This document shows, in pieces, positions 6,871 to 8,882 of a stretch of 8,882 nt of DNA (the first letter of the stretch is position 1; every line of letters begins with the position of its first letter). The position numbers and the translations under genes were made by a program. The notes under the pieces are model-generated. The model did not search any database and had not been told where the DNA came from. It worked only from the letters and a program-made list of their open reading frames with translations. This stretch comes from Bacteroidales bacterium (GTDB taxonomy: Bacteria > Bacteroidota > Bacteroidia > Bacteroidales > Dysgonomonadaceae). The stretch lies in the NCBI GenBank assembly GCA_012518155.1, contig JAAYTC010000182.1, forward strand, positions 1 to 8,882, in the 5' to 3' direction.

Positions 6871-7713
6871 ATGAAATACGTAGGAGCACATGTGAGCGCT
6901 TCCGGTGGAGTGGATAACGCCCCACTGAACGCGCACGCCATCGGCGCGAAAGCTTTCGCCCTTTTTACCAAAAATCAGCGGCAATGGTTTGCCGCTGCCT
7001 ATAAGGAAGAGACCATTGAACGGTTCAAACAGCGGGTCGACGAGCTGGGCTTTGATCCCGATCATATCCTGCCGCACGACAGCTACCTGATTAACTTGGG
7101 GCACCCCACCGAGGAGGGGATTAAAAAGTCGCGTCAAGCCTTTTTCGACGAGATGTCGCGGTGCGAGCAGTTAGGATTGAACCGCCTCAATTTTCATCCC
7201 GGAAGCCACCTCAACCAAGTGTCGATCGACGAGTGCCTCGACCGGATCGCGGAATCGATCAACATGGCGCTCGAAAGAACAAACGGGGTGACCGCGGTGA
7301 TCGAGAATACGGCGGGTCAAGGAACCAACCTGGGGCACACCTTCGAGCAGCTGGCCCATATCATCGATAAAGTAGACGATAAAAGCCGGGTGGGGGTCTG
7401 CCTCGACACCGCGCACACGCTGGCCGCGGGGTACGAGATTCGCACCAAAGAAGCGTTCGAGGAAACCATGAAGGCGTTTCACGAGGTGGTAGGGATATCC
7501 TACCTGAAAGGGATGCATATCAACGATTCCAAAAAAGAGGTAGGGAGCAGGGTGGACCGCCATGATAGCCTCGGTAAAGGAGTGATGAACATGGACCTCT
7601 TCTCGTTTATCATGAACGATCCCCGTTTCGACAACATGCCACTGATCCTTGAAACGCCCGACGAATCGATTTGGGCCGAAGAGATACAACTGCTTTATTC
7701 ACTTGTACAATAG
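6871..7713 (+). CDS. nfo: Endonuclease IV (AP endonuclease Nfo)
   Basis: This is a trinuclear zinc enzyme of base-excision repair that cleaves DNA 5' to abasic sites and removes blocked 3' ends. It has 280 residues, close to the 285 of E. coli Nfo, and forms a TIM barrel. All nine metal ligands known from the E. coli enzyme are present, and without gaps they fall at the same numbers: H69, H109, E145, D179, H182, H216, D229, H231 and E261. The start YVGAHVSASGG (3-13) is the conserved N-terminal signature, so the ATG is secure. It begins 18 bases after the kinase stop with no promoter motif in the gap, so readthrough from the phosphate operon is plausible. Its 3' end faces cutC across 21 bases. 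Confidence 0.97.
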   Translation: MKYVGAHVSASGGVDNAPLNAHAIGAKAFALFTKNQRQWFAAAYKEETIERFKQRVDELGFDPDHILPHDSYLINLGHPTEEGIKKSRQAFFDEMSRCEQLGLNRLNFHPGSHLNQVSIDECLDRIAESINMALERTNGVTAVIENTAGQGTNLGHTFEQLAHIIDKVDDKSRVGVCLDTAHTLAAGYEIRTKEAFEETMKAFHEVVGISYLKGMHINDSKKEVGSRVDRHDSLGKGVMNMDLFSFIMNDPRFDNMPLILETPDESIWAEEIQLLYSLVQ

Positions 7714-7734
7714 TTTATCCAGTCTATTCTCTAA

Positions 7735-8490
7735 TCACGGAACTTTTTGTTCCAATGCCTGTAAGGTGTTTTTTACCAATTCAGCTTGGGTAACCATCTG
7801 TTCGTATTCGTTGATCACGATTGGTTCTCCCCCCATTTTAACCCGCGGGTTACGGTATACCATGCCACTTTCTACCGGTGCCCGGGCCGAAAGATGAAAC
7901 TCTTTGGCACCCGTTCCTTGGGCGATGGCAGCTATATTTCCCGTGTTGATTCCGCTTCCCGGCATGATAATAATCCGTTTCCCCGCTTTTTCTACTAATT
8001 TATTCAGGAGAGGGATTCCTTGCTCTGCTTTGGGTTCTTGTCCAGAGGTAAGAATCCGGTCGCAACCTAGCAAGATGATTTTTTCAAGGCTCTCAAACGG
8101 ATCGCGACACATATCGAACGCGCGATGAAAGGTCACGCTCATGTTGCCGGCAGCTTTAATTAAGGCTTTGTTACGGGGTACGTCAACTTCCCCATCCGCG
8201 GTGAGACACCCGATTACGACCCCATCCACTCCCAGCTCGCGGGCTATCTCGATATCTTTCAGCATGATCCGGTGCTCTAAATCGGAATATAGAAAATCTC
8301 CCCCACGGGGGCGGATAATCACGTGGAGCTTGATATCCAGTAGTTCGCGTGCCAGGGCCATATCCCCGTAGGAGGGAGTGGTTCCCCCCTCCGGGATACC
8401 GGCGCACAACTCTACCCGGTAGGCTCCCCCTTTTTGGGCCTCTAGACAACTATCGACCGAGTTAGCACATATTTCTAATTTGTAGTTCAT
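7735..8490 (-). CDS. cutC: CutC family protein
   Basis: This is a cytoplasmic TIM-barrel protein of 251 residues, the usual family length. Family blocks in order are LEICANS (5-11), RVELCAGIPEGGTTPS (25-40), IIRPRGGDFLYS (58-69), DGVVIGCLTADG (89-100), TFHRAFD (120-126), RILTSG (145-150), IMPGSGI (175-181) and EFHLSAR (197-203). The family is named for copper homeostasis, but the E. coli copper phenotype was later attributed to the small RNA MicL encoded at that locus, so the biochemical role is unsettled. It is transcribed opposite to its neighbours, convergent with nfo and divergent from the phosphodiesterase gene. A candidate promoter lies about 54 bases upstream. Nothing in the sequence ties it to phosphate. 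Identity is sure; function is not. Confidence 0.94.
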   Translation of the reverse strand: MNYKLEICANSVDSCLEAQKGGAYRVELCAGIPEGGTTPSYGDMALARELLDIKLHVIIRPRGGDFLYSDLEHRIMLKDIEIARELGVDGVVIGCLTADGEVDVPRNKALIKAAGNMSVTFHRAFDMCRDPFESLEKIILLGCDRILTSGQEPKAEQGIPLLNKLVEKAGKRIIIMPGSGINTGNIAAIAQGTGAKEFHLSARAPVESGMVYRNPRVKMGGEPIVINEYEQMVTQAELVKNTLQALEQKVP

Positions 8491-8543
8491 ATTTCAACGA
8501 TATTATCCCGTTTACGCGGGGTTGATGCCAATCAAGACACCTC

Positions 8544-8559
8544 CAAAGATACAAAATTA
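8544..8559 (-). promoter_or_regulatory. Candidate cutC promoter (-7 elements)
   Basis: Read on the minus strand, two adjacent matches to the Bacteroidota -7 element TAnnTTTG occur: TATCTTTG (8551-8544) and TAATTTTG (8559-8552). The nearer one would give a leader of about 45-50 bases before the cutC ATG at 8490. No clear TTTG -33 element is seen at the expected spacing for either. The location in a divergent intergenic region supports a promoter; which match is used is unknown. Confidence 0.5.
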
Positions 8560-8644
8560 GCTATAAACCCCTTACTTGGAGTCGTGAAGCGATAGAAAGC
8601 AATAAAATTTAACGTGAAAAATCGTTTTTTTAGTCATTATGTTA

Positions 8645-8652
8645 TATTTTTG
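8645..8652 (+). promoter_or_regulatory. Candidate promoter of the phosphodiesterase gene (-7 element)
   Basis: TATTTTTG matches the Bacteroidota -7 consensus TAnnTTTG. It sits 33 bases before the ATG at 8686, predicting a leader of about 25-28 bases. The upstream -33 position is T-rich (8625-8631) but has no exact TTTG. The rest of the divergent region (8491-8685) is AT-rich and shows no PHO box, riboswitch or strong terminator that I can recognise. Confidence 0.5.
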
Positions 8653-8685
8653 GTGAATAAACAGTTCTTTAAGATTATCTCTTGC

Positions 8686-8882
8686 ATGTCAATTAAAAAA
8701 TTCAATGATCGCTCGTCGCTTTCAGTTCTCTCTTTTTTACTGGTTTCGCTGTTTTTCTTGCATGGCTGCAAAGCCAAGGAGGGAGAAGAAAATTACATTA
8801 AATTCAAAAAGCTCAAGGATACGCGTCAATATTTTGCCTATACCGGCGATGGTTCCCTATTGATAAGTGGTCACAGGGGTGC
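8686..8882 (+). CDS. Lipoprotein glycerophosphodiester phosphodiesterase (3' partial)
   Basis: Sixty-five full codons plus the first two bases of an Ala codon are visible before the window ends. A basic N-terminus (KKFNDR) and hydrophobic core (about 12-25) lead to LHGC with C28, a lipoprotein signal with an unusual His at the -2 position. The residues after the cysteine (KAKEGEE) are charged with several acidic ones, reminiscent of the surface-export signals of Bacteroidota lipoproteins (inference). The mature part soon reaches LLISGHRGA (58-66), which matches the N-terminal catalytic motif HRG of the GDPD family, whose members hydrolyse glycerophosphodiesters to glycerol-3-phosphate and an alcohol. 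The in-frame GTG at 8653 is rejected as a start because it abuts the -7 element. The family call rests on one motif plus context; most of the catalytic domain lies outside the window. Confidence 0.75.
   Translation, partial: MSIKKFNDRSSLSVLSFLLVSLFFLHGCKAKEGEENYIKFKKLKDTRQYFAYTGDGSLLISGHRG

Noticed and set aside
7171..7689. A 172-residue open frame antisense to nfo
   Set aside because: It lies entirely inside nfo, has low-complexity, His/Val-rich composition with no recognisable domain, and arises from the codon bias of the sense strand. nfo shows all nine metal ligands.
7739..7753. GGAAC-TTTTT-GTTCC as a bidirectional terminator
   Set aside because: The stem is only five pairs, has no flanking T tract on either strand, and lies within cutC coding sequence.
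8505..8522. Short GC-rich inverted repeat (CCCG/CGGG) in the cutC leader as a riboswitch or operator
   Set aside because: Only a 4-base-pair core pairs on the cutC transcript strand, too short to support a regulatory claim.
1..8882. A novel defence, mobile or biosynthetic system
   Set aside because: Every sizeable open region is explained by well-known phosphate transport, two-component, DNA-repair, CutC or GDPD families. No transposase, integrase, att-like repeats or unknown gene cassette is visible.

Overview
The window comes from a member of the Bacteroidota, most likely Bacteroidales. This rests on two intergenic matches to the Bacteroidota -7 promoter element TAnnTTTG, the lack of strong Shine-Dalgarno sequences at most starts, the protein style, and a lipoprotein with acidic residues just after its lipid-attachment cysteine. 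It is a mostly ordinary chromosomal phosphate-homeostasis locus with three neighbouring genes. I see no mobile element, CRISPR array, tRNA or rRNA.

Layout: positions 1-3529 hold the high-affinity phosphate ABC transporter, tightly packed and overlapping: pstS (5' end missing), pstC, pstA and pstB. An 89-base gap (3530-3618) carries four imperfect 7-base tandem repeats followed by an AT-rich hairpin. Then come phoU (3619-4329), an OmpR/PhoB-type response regulator (4359-5045) and its PhoR-type membrane sensor kinase (5089-6852). Only 18 bases after the kinase, on the same strand, lies nfo, encoding endonuclease IV (6871-7713). cutC follows on the minus strand (8490-7735), tail to tail with nfo. 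A divergent 195-base promoter region (8491-8685) separates cutC from the first 66 residues of a lipoprotein glycerophosphodiester phosphodiesterase, which runs off the right edge.

How the genes work together: PstS captures periplasmic phosphate, PstC and PstA form the membrane channel, and PstB drives import with ATP. PhoU is expected to relay the transport state to the sensor kinase, which controls phosphorylation of the response regulator and so expression of the phosphate-starvation genes. The phosphodiesterase fits phosphate or glycerol-3-phosphate scavenging, although no shared regulation can be shown from this sequence. nfo (DNA repair) and cutC (role unsettled) have no clear phosphate role and are probably only neighbours. 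nfo may nevertheless be read through from the phosphate operon.

No new system was identified. The points most worth a second look are the repeat-plus-hairpin element between pstB and phoU, the chained overlaps in pstSCAB, nfo at the tail of the two-component operon, and the non-standard receiver-domain loop of the response regulator.
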